Origin: Amorphophallus konjac
Taxonomy: Eukaryota; Streptophyta; Magnoliopsida; Alismatales; Araceae
Length of the DNA stretch: 64,000 nt
Direction of reading: 5' to 3'
NCBI GenBank assembly: GCA_022559845.1
Contig: CM040117.1
Coordinates: 82,844,559 to 82,908,558 of the forward strand
The position numbers and the translations under genes were made by a program. The notes below the pieces were generated by a model. The model made no database searches. It worked only from the letters and a program-made list of their open reading frames with translations, and was not told the DNA's origin. Positions 40,621 through 52,660 of the stretch are shown piece by piece. Positions within the stretch are counted from its first letter, which is position 1. Each line of letters opens with the position of its first letter.

Positions 40621-43600
40621 TGTAACTCATAAAATAAAGCATTTCTAATAAAATTATATAAAGAAAGAAATCCAAAATAAATTTGGTTTAGGCCCAAATC
40701 GGAGTTTTAGGGTTAAACTCGGAGTTTAGCGAGAACCAGCCCAAATTGAACCCAATTCGAGCTCAAATGGGCTCAGATCGAAGCCCAAGCCCTAGGCCCA
40801 GCAAGGATCAACCATCCGCCTCTAAAACCCTAACCCTAGAAGCCCTAATTTCAGTTGGCGGCGTAAGATTTGGTCAAACCACGATTTTTCCACGGGTTTC
40901 TCTCCTAGATTTTCTATCAATCGATCTAGGTCTCTAGATGCCTTCCTAACTTTATAAATAGGTAGCCCTCGCTCCCTAGAAACCCTATTTACGCTTGGAG
41001 GCGACGGCGTGCGTGGTCGTAGGTGAATCTTGTGGTGGAAGGTGGATTGAGTTAGGGTTCCGACGAGGTCCCATCTTTCATTCTCGTCGATCAAAGGTAG
41101 GTTTCTGTCAGGCTAAACCTCTAATAAATCATGCTATCTTGTTCATCTTTTTATCCTCTTTCTAATGATATTATTTTTCCCAATTTTCATTCATTGTATC
41201 GATCGATTCATGCGTTTTTGTCAAGGCGTGTCGGGGTTCACAGGAGGCAGGCTTTTGTTTCATGAAGCGGTCGACCCAGTGGCCACGAATTGAGACCGCA
41301 GTCGCCTGACAGACCGTGTCTTGGTGTCCGTTTAATCATTTAATAGGTGATTATGAACGCATCAATGCAGTAGACGCGTACTTTTATACGCGTCATTGGG
41401 GATGTACGCTATCTTTGAACGTAAATTATTTTGTTTTAATATTATTCCGTATTAAATAGTAACCGTGTCCGTTTCTCTGGACGCCTTCTTTTAGACGCGT
41501 CCACAACCATTGACGCCTTGATTCTATATTTTCAAAAAAAATGGATATATAATATTTTTATGATCGCGGTCCCTAGTTGGCCGCATTATACAGGTAGCGG
41601 CTCCTACATTACCGCATTTGACTCTGTCTTCCAGCCTAAACTTGGTTTGTTTCCTACATTTTTGTGCTCTGTTATTCACTGTTATGCAATATGTTCTTAG
41701 GGTAATGTCATGACAGAACGCACTGCTAATTAGAGGATATGAAACAGTTAATCTAAACTTAATCATCTTCATGTCATTATATGTCAAAAGGGGTAGAAAA
41801 ATCTACTAAAATAGTGAATCATTTCTGCTAGTAACTTGAACCTTATTGTTCATTGCTTCAACCTTATTGTCTATTACTTGCTAGTTTCATTAGGTTGTTT
41901 GAGGATCATGCCACTCTAGTGGTATTGACATACCGAGTACTCCTAATTTTCGCATGTTTTTAGCCTTAAATTCTTGGACATCGAATGCCTCCCCATCGGA
42001 TATTCCTTCTGCCGGACTAGGTGTTCATGTTTCTAGGCTTCTGTAAGTCTCTACGAGCCTAGGATTCCTACTAGGATGCCGAGCTGATTGTACCACCAGA
42101 TCCTGAACCCACTGGAATCCCACTTAGGGCGGAACGAGGCTCTGTCCGAGTTCTGGCGAGTTTCTGATCCGAGTTCTGCCAAGTTCCTGCCCAAATTGCG
42201 GATCGCGGCCTTGGCTCGACCGACTTATCCTGGCGGCGGCTACGCCTGGACGGCATTTTCGTGAACTAGGACGTTTGGCTTTATAGGCGTCCGGTGTCCC
42301 AGATGCCTTCTTGTAAACACGTCAGCCACGGCAGATGCGTTATTTCATCAACCGGCTCATTTTTGGTCTGACCCACCTAGTTGCGGCTCTCTTGAGACCG
42401 CCACCTTATAGTAGCGGTCCGGTGCTGACCGCGTATTCATCCAGTATACCGAAAATTTCCATTTTTCCACTATTGTGTGTGTTGAACCAATATAGCCTCT
42501 CGAGGCTATAATATCTCGAGATTATGACCTTTATTGGGTTTATTTTGCAAACTTTTTCCTAGAAATCCTTCACATCTTAAGTCATCTTCGTTAAATGACT
42601 TCTCCTTTCGATTAATGATCTTATTGGTTGGAATTCAATTAAAAAATTCATACTCCTACACTCATTGCCTTGGATACATAGCTTGACCTTGGAACTCTTG
42701 GCCATTAAATATTGTGGATGTCTAGATTTCGTGGGACCTCTGATCTAACCCTTAATGCCAACGCACCAAAAGGGCCCGGTCTGGTCCTGGGAGAGCGCCT
42801 GAAAATTTCTTGTGTCCATGGGAGTTTTAATGACATGGTGAGACATTGCACCGAAGTACTTGCTAGCGTGTAAGTCTACGACATTCCACATTCTCATGAA
42901 ACTTTCATATACATGCATGAATGCGTGAAAGTACTTGCTTGACGCGACTTGACTTGATAAATGGCCAAATTTTCGCTTGTACGTGATCAGTTACAATTTC
43001 ACTTGATACTAGTTCGTTATGCCTTGATCGAATTTACACATATGATCTCTTCAATTCAACTCTCTACAATTCCTACTGATTATGAATGTTCTTTGCCTAT
43101 CGTCTCTCGGATTTACTTGTTTATATCATTCATGCATATAGTTCTTTCCACACTATTAAATTGTTAAGTACTTAAATTCTGCCTGGCGATAGAGATATAA
43201 ATTTTACTGAGCTTCTTGCTCACTCTCTTCTTTAATTTTTTTTTAGGTAATTCGGTAGATGGAGCGCATGAAATTGGGAATGGGCCAGAGTGATCGAGTG
43301 GACCTGGAGCTTAGAGACCTGAGTCTTTTTCTTACTTTCTTGAGTCTAGTTAGTGTCCTGAGTTATGTACCTTCCCTTTTCTTTGGTTTTGTTCATTGAG
43401 TCCTTTATTGTAAGTCGAGTCAAATTATAATCTAAAGTCTTGATATCAATAAAATTATATTTTGTTAAATTATGGCCTCCTTGTGTCATTGGTGTTGTTC
43501 TTATGTGTTGGATATGTTGCTCTGATTGATATGATTGTTTCGCTATCACGTTCCGAGCATGCCTTCTGCTACTATCGATTCGGGACATGACAGAAGTGGT

Positions 43601-43678
43601 ATCACCTCTGATTGACATGACTGTTTCGCTGCCATGTTTCGAGCATGCCTTCTGCTGCTATCGATTCGGGGCGTGACA
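40621..43678 (+). mobile_element. Gypsy-like LTR, plus orientation
   Basis: The right end CGATTCGGGGCGTGACA (43678) is the reverse complement of the start of the solo LTR at 21711. TATAAATA at 40952-40959 gives a plus-strand promoter, followed by a leader. The shared U5 motif TTTACTGAGCTTCTTGCTCACTC lies near 43200. The conserved core GGGCCCGGTCTGGTCCTGGG lies near 42771. Palindromic pairs such as ACGCGTACTTTTATACGCGT and GGACGCCTTC...GACGCGTCC are scattered through it. The left end (TGTAACTC at 40621) is a guess from similarity. Confidence 0.7.
40952..40959 (+). promoter_or_regulatory. TATA box of the plus-strand gypsy LTR
   Basis: ACTTTATAAATAGGTAGCCC matches the TATAAATAGG of the LTR at 44845 and the minus-strand box at 24185. 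Confidence 0.7.
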
Positions 43679-44286
43679 AACAAGTACTTTCGGGCGCTCC
43701 TCCTAGGACAAAACTGGGCCCCTAATAATGCATTGGCATTGAGTGGTGGATCCAAGATCCAATAACAATATAGACATTCATTCATTTAATGGCCATGAAT
43801 TCCAAGGACAAGCTTATGTAACCAAGGCATCAAGAACAGAGACACGAATCTCTTAGAAGGATATCAATGAGTCAAGCTAATTAAATCAAGGGATAAGTCA
43901 TTAAGGAAAATGACTTAAGAACTATGATTCAAATCAATAAGGTTCTAGAATCGACCTTGAAATGTTCATGGATGTCAAGGAAAAATAGCCTGGAAAGGGT
44001 ATAGTGTAGACTAGACTCGGATTAGCGTAACACAAATGCGAAAATTAGGATTTTGAGAAAATTGGGATTGAATGCGATTGGTGTACACACCGCGATAAGT
44101 ATAACATGGTCAGAGGTATGGCTACGTCTAGGACATATACGATAGGCCTGTCGACAATGAGGATGGGTCTGTCGACAGCGACAATCGAAAGAAATAGGAC
44201 AGAACGCAGTCAATGAACCCACTACGATCATCATGAACGTGGTCAGGTCAAAACCCGCGATCCAATCATGGTTCCAAAGAACGTGG
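43679..44286 (-). mobile_element. Fragment of another gypsy LTR
   Basis: AAGTACTTTCGGGCGCTCCTCC at the left edge matches the middle of the solo LTR at 22415-22440. The plus-strand LTR ending at 43678 has therefore inserted into a relative. It is followed by two TGTCGACA-type words (near 44151 and 44171) and an imperfect CGCGAT...CCGCGAT pair near 44077-44096. Non-coding. Confidence 0.6.
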
Positions 44287-45250
44287 TGTAGTACCCCTGA
44301 AAAGTCTCTGGTAATTATCTGATTTTTTAAAAATTAAATAAATTATTTAAGCAATTAATAGGCTTAAAAGACTTAAATAGGTCAATTAATGGGTTATTGC
44401 ATTATTAACCTTTTTATTAAAGGCCCAACTACTAATAGACAATTAAGCCCACTTAAAATGGGCCTTAAATCCTCGAATTTAGCTTTTTGGCCCAAGCCCA
44501 AACCCTAGAGTCGGGATAGGGAATATTTCCCTAATTAAGATGGATAAACAAAGGAGTTAAGAGATAATTAGAAAGGAGTTTGAGTAAAACTAAAATTTTG
44601 AGAAAAATGGGCAAGTCACGGTCTATCGCGCGACCGCGACCTGCACATCGCGTTCCTCCCTCGACCACTACCTGGTTCCTTAAACGGAAAGGCAGAAACA
44701 CGGGGAAACTTGGATTTCTATCCCCCAATCTGCCATGATCCGATGTGATCTGGTATGAAAACTTTCTCCGGACTTGTAGGGGATCGAATTGACACCCCAT
44801 AGGACTCCTAATTCGATCTAATCCCTCAGCCCTAGGCCAATCCCTATAAATAGGACCAAATGTCAACCTGTGCGAACCCTAGTTTTGGATCACGCGTAGC
44901 AGAGGTAAGATGTCATTGTTTTTAGTTGTTCCTTTAGAATTAATTGTTATCCTTAGTGTCTTCTGACGTCCCTCAAATTTTGGTGATAGGAGATCGATCG
45001 GTCAAGGAGTTAGGAAGCACAGAAGTTGATGTTTCCCCGCAGGACGCGCAGGAACAGTGGTGTTCTTCCGATGAGAAATTCGAGGTTTAGGGGCAACACC
45101 AGAGGTAGGTTATCTCATGACTAGCTAAAACATCATGTTAGGAACAAAAGCCCTCTATTTCCTATTGTTTTCATGCATTCTACGCGTCGTATTTCATGTT
45201 TTTCCATGATTACGCAACTAGGCTTTCTCTGCATGTTGTCCCTGCGATAA
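44287..45250 (+). mobile_element. Gypsy-like LTR, plus orientation, 5' part only
   Basis: It begins TGTAGTACCCCTGAAAAG, related to the TGTAGCAACCCTGATAAA start of the solo LTR read on its own strand. It has a TATA box TATAAATA at 44845-44852 and a transcribed leader. At 45251 it is cut by another LTR that begins TGTCACGTCTCGGG. The remaining part was not found. Confidence 0.65.
44845..44852 (+). promoter_or_regulatory. TATA box of the truncated gypsy LTR
   Basis: CCCTATAAATAGGACC about 560 bp after the LTR start. It is the same box and position class as in the two related LTRs. Confidence 0.7.
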
Positions 45251-46562
45251 TGTCACGTCTCGGGATATATGTACAGTGGAAGAGATTTGGGAACGTGAAC
45301 AGTCAGAAAATAAGCCTCAAGCTAGCAAGACAATCAGAGCGCATCATTCATACATAAAAGAGTGAACACAATGTATAGAAACTTCAACTTTATTAAATAA
45401 TAATCAAAAGTTTACAATGACACTTGACCTTTTCCAACATGATATTTCACTAGACTCAATAAAAGGAAAATTACATAGACATGACTTCTAATTAACTTAA
45501 AATACTCATGACAATCTAAGGATTCGCTCACTCTTCATTCGCTCTCGGACCCGTCACTTGAGTATTCTGTTTCTGACCCACTAGAATTTTCTGAAAAGAA
45601 TGAAAAAGTAGGGAATGAGCACACTCGCCCAGTAGGTATCTTCGTATCAACATGATGGAAATATTAAAGTAATTAACATTTTAGCTCTATGAAAAGTGTA
45701 GTAATGAAAATGCGATAAAAACATGCGACATCAAAGGTGACCCTTCGTCTACCCGGTCATAGATGTGAATGGGCGCACTTTTCTGTTAGGATTTGAATTG
45801 GGATGTCTTCATATGAAATCAAGAGTACTTCTTGATCTAACTATGAGTCATGGGTTCATCGAACTTCCTCACCCCTAGCCTGAGTTATGATTTTTGCAAG
45901 ATTAACATTTAATTTCCCCCGTTCCAGTCGTGACCTTTCAGTAGACCGAGATAATTTGAGTATAACTCTAGTATCTAGGTGGAATTTGGCCTCGACCTCA
46001 ACATAGAAGATGTGGCTAACATCCAATGCGAAATTGTGGTCTTGGTTTCATGTCATTTCATCAACCACATATGAAGTTATAAATGTCCCATTAATTTCAA
46101 GCGAATTTATCCATCAGTCACACCTCTTCGTGACAGCTGGCAGCAAAGGGATCAGAACCTTCGGTTTTGGTGCGAATTGAGTTTCCACCTCATCAGAAGA
46201 GTTTGGGTCAAGGGCCCAATATTTCTAATGGGCTAGGTTTTGGCCCATTTGAATAACCATGGACCAAGATATCCTTATTTCAATAGTTGGCGGCATTTTC
46301 TGTAACTGTTTCGACCTATTTTCATAAACTCCCTCTTAACCCCTATTAGGCCTTTTATTCAGAAGTTATATACTTCATCAAAGTTGTTCCTTACCCAATA
46401 GTCGTTCCAAGGGCTTGATTTTCACCTAATTCTGACCTCCCTATATTATGTTTCTGAATTTCCTAAGGATCCTTCCATAATCTGTCTAGATTTTCTAGCT
46501 TGTTGAGTGCATGGGCCCAAATTATGCACAATTGGGCTAGTGCCCAATTTGTGGTCATAACA
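45251..46562 (-). mobile_element. 3' LTR of a gypsy-like element on the minus strand, 1312 bp
   Basis: On the plus strand it runs TGTCACGTCTCGGG to GTGGTCATAACA. It is followed by TCCTCTCCCCCTTAAAA, which on the minus strand is a polypurine tract (AAGGGGGAGAGGA) abutting the LTR start TGTTATGACC. The conserved U5 motif TACTGGGCGAGTGTGCTCATTCC lies near 45610-45635 on the minus strand. No partner LTR of the same sequence was found. Confidence 0.75.
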
Positions 46563-47421
46563 TCCTCTCCCCCTTAAAATAATTTCATCCTTGAAATTAA
46601 CTCAAGAAATTTTCTCCATAAAACCTTCACCAGTCAGATGGTTTTATACCTCAATGCTTAATCCTTCCATTGATTTTGACCTCTATAGTAGGGATCACAA
46701 GCTTGATGTGGACTTGGGGTCTATTCTTCGGTTGCTTAGCAAAACTAGTGGATATAAATGTGTGTGTAGGCCTCCCCGGGGGTCGATCTAAACCTTTGCA
46801 TAAACATTATCCACAAGAAGTGTACCTTCAGCCATGGTAGGGGTATTCTTTACCTCTTCTCGCATTTGTGCACGAACTCGCCCTCTGTTCTGAATCTTCT
46901 CTCGCTACGGTACTGGCTTTTGCTGAGCCTTCGTAGGGTAGTTCCTCATAAAATGTCCGGCCTCGCCGCATCCATAGTACTTTCCCTCTGCCCTCCAACA
47001 CTCCTGCCCTGGATGTGTGCGTTTACAACAGACACAGAATGGAATCCCTGGCCTGATCTTTGGTACCATCTTCTGACGTACCACCTTTTCCTGGTCCTGC
47101 CCCCCTTCTGCCTGCCTAGGCCTTTTGCCCATCGCCTTCTGCCCCTTGGTTACCTATACATGGATATTCATTAGAACCTAACTTAATATGTCTCTTCATT
47201 TTTTTGTTAATTTATGAATTAATGAGTTTTGTGAAAACAACTTTGTATTTGGTCAAAGAAATGGTCAGAAAAGCCAAAATCTTAAAGCAGACTCAATGCA
47301 TGTCATCGCTGAAGAATGGTTAGCTAAGGGTGTATAATATCAGTTAAGGTGACAAATAGGTCCCCCTTGTTGATAAATGGGTCTAGGTTAGAGTGACAAA
47401 TGACTTACAAGGTACATAAAT
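46563..47421 (-). pseudogene. Gypsy interior remnant with gag zinc knuckles
   Basis: A short minus-strand frame (47132-46905) reads CVCCKRTHPGQECW, then KYYGCGEAGHFMRNYPTKAQ. It resembles the paired HHPG/CCHC knuckles of Ty3/gypsy Gag, the second with its first and last cysteines changed to tyrosine. Nothing of protease or RT remains between it and the 3' LTR, so most of the interior has been deleted. The remnant also contains two TGACAAAT words (47340-47410) like those at 24890. Confidence 0.7.
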
Positions 47422-49954
47422 TGTTGTGTATGTGATTTTGATGATTACAAAATGACTTTGTTGCTTGGCCTTGTGCTTGAATGGTTATTCATGTCTTCAT
47501 GTGCTTGAACTCCTTATACTCTGGCTATGAAGTTTGAAATGGTTTTGGAGATGATTACAAAATGTTGTTATTAGGATATTATCATATGGATGCATTTGTT
47601 ACTCTATAAGGCTCATACGTGTTTTGATGTTAGCACATTACATATACATTGCATATTCACTTGGTGAGATTGTTTTGTATTCAATGAGAGAGATTTTGTG
47701 GAAAACATGCTTAGATAAATGTCATATTGAGCGTCATGTTATGCATGTGTACTTCAGCTAATGTTAAATGAATAATTGAGATGCAATACCATTGTATTTG
47801 CCTTAATTGGTTGCTTGGAAGATTCAAGAAGATCCATTATTTATAGCAATGCATTGGTTGCTTGGAAGATTCAAGGAGATCCCTTGTTTATAACAATGCC
47901 CCTCATGTATTCAATGATCGATGAATGTGATTTTTATAAACAAGAATGCCATTTGAATGAATGAGTTCCAATGCTATTGTACATGCCTTTGCATTTGGCA
48001 TGATTGTCTACATGTGCGTATGGAAGCATCTTGATGTTGAAGGCTATGAAGATACAAGAATGCTATTGAATGGTTGAGCTCCCATGTCTTTATATTTGGA
48101 TTTTTGATAGACTAAAGTTCATCATAACAAAACCTTGTCATTTGGTGGAATGTGTTTTTGTTGGTTCATATGAGAAGTCTAAAACATATTTGAATCGGCC
48201 TTCATGAATATCATCCTTGAGCTAAAGGAATGTGAACTTGGTTCATAGTGCTCAAGCTTCAATTGCATGCCAATCTTGTATTGGTAAAATGGCTTAATGC
48301 TCATTTGAATGCATTGCTCATTTCAATGCTAGTGTGCTCGTGTGATGGAAACTATCGTGGTATTCATGAATCTTCATGCACAATGTGTATGGGTTGCAAT
48401 ACCCTTGTTTGTGATTCATGGGTTCCTCTTGGACTTTGGGGCTCCTAATATGCTCAATTAATTCATATATGACTTGATGGAATTAGGTTTGAATGATGCT
48501 CATATTGTGACTAAATGCATGGCCATTGATTCTAACCTTTGGTTGTGAAAGCCTGCATTTTCCTTAAATACAAAGGCTTGAAATGTTCGATTTTCAAATC
48601 AATACTAACTTGATTCCATTGTGTTTTTTGTAGGTGGAAAAGGGTTGGATGACACCCTAAAATCACTTAAATTGATGGTAATCTCATTTATATTTTTAAG
48701 TATTTCAACTGGAGCATTAAAACCATGCTTGTGGCAGCTTAGAAAGGCCAAAATAGTAGGTGTTGACACCCAGTGTCGACACCTTGCTGAACCTGCCCTG
48801 GCTGTAGTAAGGCAGTCAGTAGGTGTCGACACCCATTGGCCAGTGTTCTGGTTTCATGTATTTTATGTGTGCAGGGTGTAGGTGCCAACACCAGGTGTCG
48901 ACACCTTTCGGAAGGTCTGCGATAGGAGTTTACGAAAGTCTACAAAACCCAATGAAAACCCTATGAAACTTTACCAAACTACCCCAAATTGTTTCCTTAA
49001 CATACAAGAGTGTTTTAAAGACATTTTGGGAGGGTTTTATGTGTCTTTTGTCCACTCTCTCTTGCATATATATATGAGCTGCAATTTGTGTGATACAAGA
49101 ACCCTAATGCTCATTTGTTCTTTCATATAGGTGAAGAAAAGGGAGAAAACGAGGTGGAGCACTTGCAAGGAGGATATCATCTATATCCATGAAGATCTAG
49201 AGCTCGTGGAAGAAGGAAAAGAGGAGCGGCTCGAGGAGAGGAAGAAGATGATGTCAAAATCATGATTATCCATCAACGAGCCAAGGAGAACCATATTTTG
49301 TTGAAGAAGGGGGAGCTTTATTCTTAATGCATCTTTCTAGTTTCCATCTATAGAATTTGTTTGGGGGTCATCGCATATATATTTTTTCGTTTCATATACA
49401 TCTAAAAGAATATTTTGTGTGGGTGTTTAGAGAAAGGGTTCTCCGAGTGTTTGTGTTGACGTGTGTGTGTCGATTTGTCATATCCGTGTGTGTGCTTGGG
49501 CGTAACTTGGGGTGTGTTCCCCGTGTGTGGTTGGGAGTTTACTCCTGTGTGGTTGTGTAGGCATTGTCCTACGTGTGTGTGGTGGAGCTTGGCTCCGTGT
49601 GTGTGGGGGGGATTTATCCCCGGGCTATTCTTACAGCAGTGAAGCCTCACCGGTTTGGTGAGGGGTGGACGTAGGGAGCCTGTTGTGGTCCCGAACCACC
49701 TTAAAAATCCCCGTGTCTGGTGATTTGATCTTTGTGATTGTGTGCTTCACTATCTTATCTGCTTATGCAAGCATGTGAGCTCGGTGAGATTGAGAGAATT
49801 AAGTTTAAATCTGTTTAGATTAAATTCTTCAATCTTATCAATCTTTTTAATTTCGTTGTACGCTAGTTTGCGTTTTTAATTGGACATAGTTTTCAGTAGA
49901 AATATCTATTCACCCCCCCTCTAGATCCGTGTTCCTGCACTACGGGACCCAACA
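47422..49954 (+). mobile_element. Solo copia-type LTR, 2533 bp
   Basis: It begins TGTTGTGTATGTGATTTTGATG and ends TACGGGACCCAACA. Both flanks carry the duplication TAAAT (47417-47421 and 49955-49959). The start resembles the minus-strand starts of the other copia LTRs, so this LTR reads on the plus strand. Palindromic GGTGTCGACACC words occur at 48769-48910. The 3' end holds the reverse complement of the shared phrases GTGGACGTAGG and ACCACCTAAA-like. No internal region remains. Cys- and Val-rich frames at 49357-49650 are chance products of GTGTGTG-rich sequence. Confidence 0.9.
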
Positions 49955-49959
49955 TAAAT

Positions 49960-50326
49960 AGTCCTTCCAGGCTGTAAAAAGGCCAGTAAGGCTTCGAAAT
50001 GGACAGAGCGTACAGTCATATGGTCGAACATGTAAGCAGCATGTGAGGAGAGTTCATGCCTTTGATGCCAATCATTTGGCACAAGATCGAGAAGGGTATT
50101 TAGGGCCCACTCATGGTAGAAGATTGTTCTCTACTTCCCAGGTGGACAAATGGAAAAATAGTAGGATCAAATCACTCTACCAAAAAGCTTTTATGGAGGC
50201 CTTGTTATATATATGGGTTCTAAACCTACTTTACCCCTTTTTCACTCTAGCCTATATCTTCTTCTACTACTTGGACAATTGGAACGGTTGTAACCATAGT
50301 TTGTCTCTCGTGCTCTGATACCACGT
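49960..50326 (-). other. Gypsy interior remnant with primer-binding site
   Basis: The minus strand reads TGGTATCAGAGC at 50323-50312, three bases from the LTR that starts at 50327, so this is the leader side of a minus-strand element. It probably continues the remnant at 46563-47421 on the other side of the solo LTR. No frame of interest is present. Confidence 0.65.
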
Positions 50327-51564
50327 TGTAACGCCCCGAGATCCGATCCCCAAATTTTAGGTTTTTTTTCTTTTCTTTTTATCGGACCTCGAAGCAATCA
50401 CTTCGTACGTATCGTGGAAGCACAAACATTATGTAAGGTGCATACGTTCACATGAGAGAGAGAAACCACATGTTACAAGAAATATAGGCAAACATCTCAA
50501 CCATTCATAATCTCCAAAAGAGTACAGGTTCATTATTCCAGATTACACATGAGCCCGCATGGGCTTACCACTCTTCAACCCTACATAAAATAGAACATTC
50601 GACCATAGCATACCCAGACGAACTGTGGCTAACTCTACTCTTTAGCCGCTGCCACCTCCTCAACCTCTTTCTCCATGTCCCTTGAAAATGTGTGTCACAA
50701 GGGGTGAGTGTGACGCTCAGTAGGCAGCCTAATCAAAACGGGGTTAACATGCATCTATATATTCAATTGTATGTAGAGTTCAGGTGTTATCAATAGCATA
50801 ATCCATTTATCATCATTCTTTTAAGTTAGCTTATGCAAGAAAATACAGCTTTAATCTGAAGTATAAGGAACCCATGCATGCAGTCAGACTTTAGTAAATA
50901 AGCAGTTAACAGTATCACATTTCCATGAGTTGTTCACATATTTTTGTAATTCAGGGAACCAGACAGCTGCCGCAAACACAGGAGGCCCGCACACACAAAC
51001 GAACGAAAGAGTACTGCGCAGACCCGGGAGTGAACTACCACCTAGACTCTTGCTGCACGGGGCGTTACGCACCGCCGTCCCCTGGGATCTTTTACTTCCA
51101 CGGTGTTACATATCACCGTCCCGCAGAAGGGACCGAAGTCCTACCTCACAGAATGTTGCTGTTTTCCCTTTATGGCATACGCATTCTTACTTATCTTTAC
51201 TAGCATGATACTTATCATAACAAACATATTTTTTGTGGGTTTAAGGGGATAAACATACACACAGACATGCTTCAAGCAGGTTAAACATGCTCACAAGTAT
51301 GTCTCGGATAGTTAAAGAGGGCTAAACATACTTCACAGTCACGTTCAGGTTACTATATGAAAAGAACAGGTTTATCCTTCTATGCTACACATGCATAGAA
51401 AATGATTTATATATATAAGTATAAAATTTCTGGGCGCATGAAAGTTTTACAGGAAGATTCTGCCTTGGTTTCCTATCATTTCCTATTTTTTCAGATTTTT
51501 ACGAATTGAAAGGCCCTTCCAAAATCCCATGTTTCTCCATTTCTGGAATCTGGGACTGAGCCCT
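50327..51564 (-). mobile_element. 5' LTR of a gypsy-like element, minus strand
   Basis: It starts TGTAACGCCCCGAGATCC on the plus strand, next to the primer site. The U5 motif reads CTACTGAGCGTCACACTCACCCC on the minus strand near 50697-50723. Its sequence differs from the LTR at 45251, so the two are not a simple pair. The outer end was not found; similarity fades where TGCATCGACCTT repeats begin near 51565. Confidence 0.65.
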
Positions 51565-52040
51565 TGTTCATCGACCTTATTACAGGTTGCAGCAAATGTG
51601 CATCGACCTTGTCGAAGCCTGGGCAAAACATGCATCGACCTTATGAAGACCTGGGTGAAATGTGCATCAACCTTATGAAGACCATATCCAAATGTGCATC
51701 GACCTTATACGGACCTACCAAAATGTGCATAGACCTTACCATGACTAACACAAACATGCACGGACCTTACTATGGCCATCCCAAAACATGCACAGACTTT
51801 TCTGTGACTAACACCAAACAGGCACTGACCTTTCTATGGCTAACCCAAAACGTGCATAGACCTTGCTATGGCTAACACAAACAAGCACAGACCTATCCAG
51901 GGGCCATAACAAGATGTGCATTGACCTTATCAAGGCCAACTCACAACATGCACATACCTTACTGTAGCCATCCCAAAACATGCACAGACTTTCCCATGGC
52001 TAATACAAACATGCACATACCTTACTATGGCCATCCCAAA
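51565..52040. repeat. Degenerate TGCATCGACCTT repeat block, about fourteen copies
   Basis: Phrases such as TGTGCATCGACCTTATGAAG and CATGCACAGACTTTCC recur every 28 to 34 bp. They match the U3 repeats of the gag-only element LTRs and are probably the U3 of a truncated LTR of a related family. Non-coding. Confidence 0.75.
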
Positions 52041-52660
52041 GATAGGATGCGATATACGATCTAGAGGGGGGTGAATAGATCAGCCACCCAATTAAAACCA
52101 ACAACAGCAGCGCCAAGTGTGGAATTAAAACAAGCTGCTGTCAGACAACAGACAGATGAACAATACTATCGATGAACACTGACCCAACAGATCTAACTCA
52201 AGACGGTCCTAAACATTCATCTACTACTGATCAAGGAAATGACCTGGATGCACACAGTCTGCAAAGCAATCGCACAGAAGTCAGAGATTTTTAAGGTGGT
52301 TCAATCTCAAACCCGAGATCTACGTCCACCCCACACTCCAAACCGGAATGTGGCTTCCACCGCTGATACACAGCTTCGCTGATCCATAGCTTTGGGGTCA
52401 AAACTATACAGACAATTGGGCGTTACAGCTTATGCCGTCCAGAGGAATCCTCCTCTGCAAACCGTTGGGGACTTACAGCTTTACCTGACCAGAGGAATCC
52501 ACCTCTATAAACACCTGAGCTTCACAGCTTGCTCCGCTGACACACAGTTTGGAAACGAGTTTCTGAAATGAAGACAAAAAAATAAAGTGAAGAAACGAAA
52601 GAACCCACAAGGGGAATGTAGCTCAACACTGAGCAATTTCAGCTCCGGTTCTGAACCAGG
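52041..52660 (-). mobile_element. Copia element 4 LTR, left part, interrupted by copia element 3
   Basis: GATCTAGAGGGGGGTGAATAG, AAGGTGGTTCAATC and TACGTCCACCCCACACTCC match the U5 side of the gag-only element LTR. The sequence runs into copia element 3 at the duplication CCAGG and resumes at 63543. Its left boundary is unclear. Confidence 0.75.

Noticed and set aside
49357..49650. Cys/Val- and His-rich frames on both strands
   Set aside because: They come from GTGTGTG-rich sequence inside the solo copia LTR and have no recognisable domain.
50925..51208. Two 92-codon plus-strand frames
   Set aside because: They lie within a gypsy LTR on the antisense strand, have odd composition and no domain, and overlap each other in different frames.
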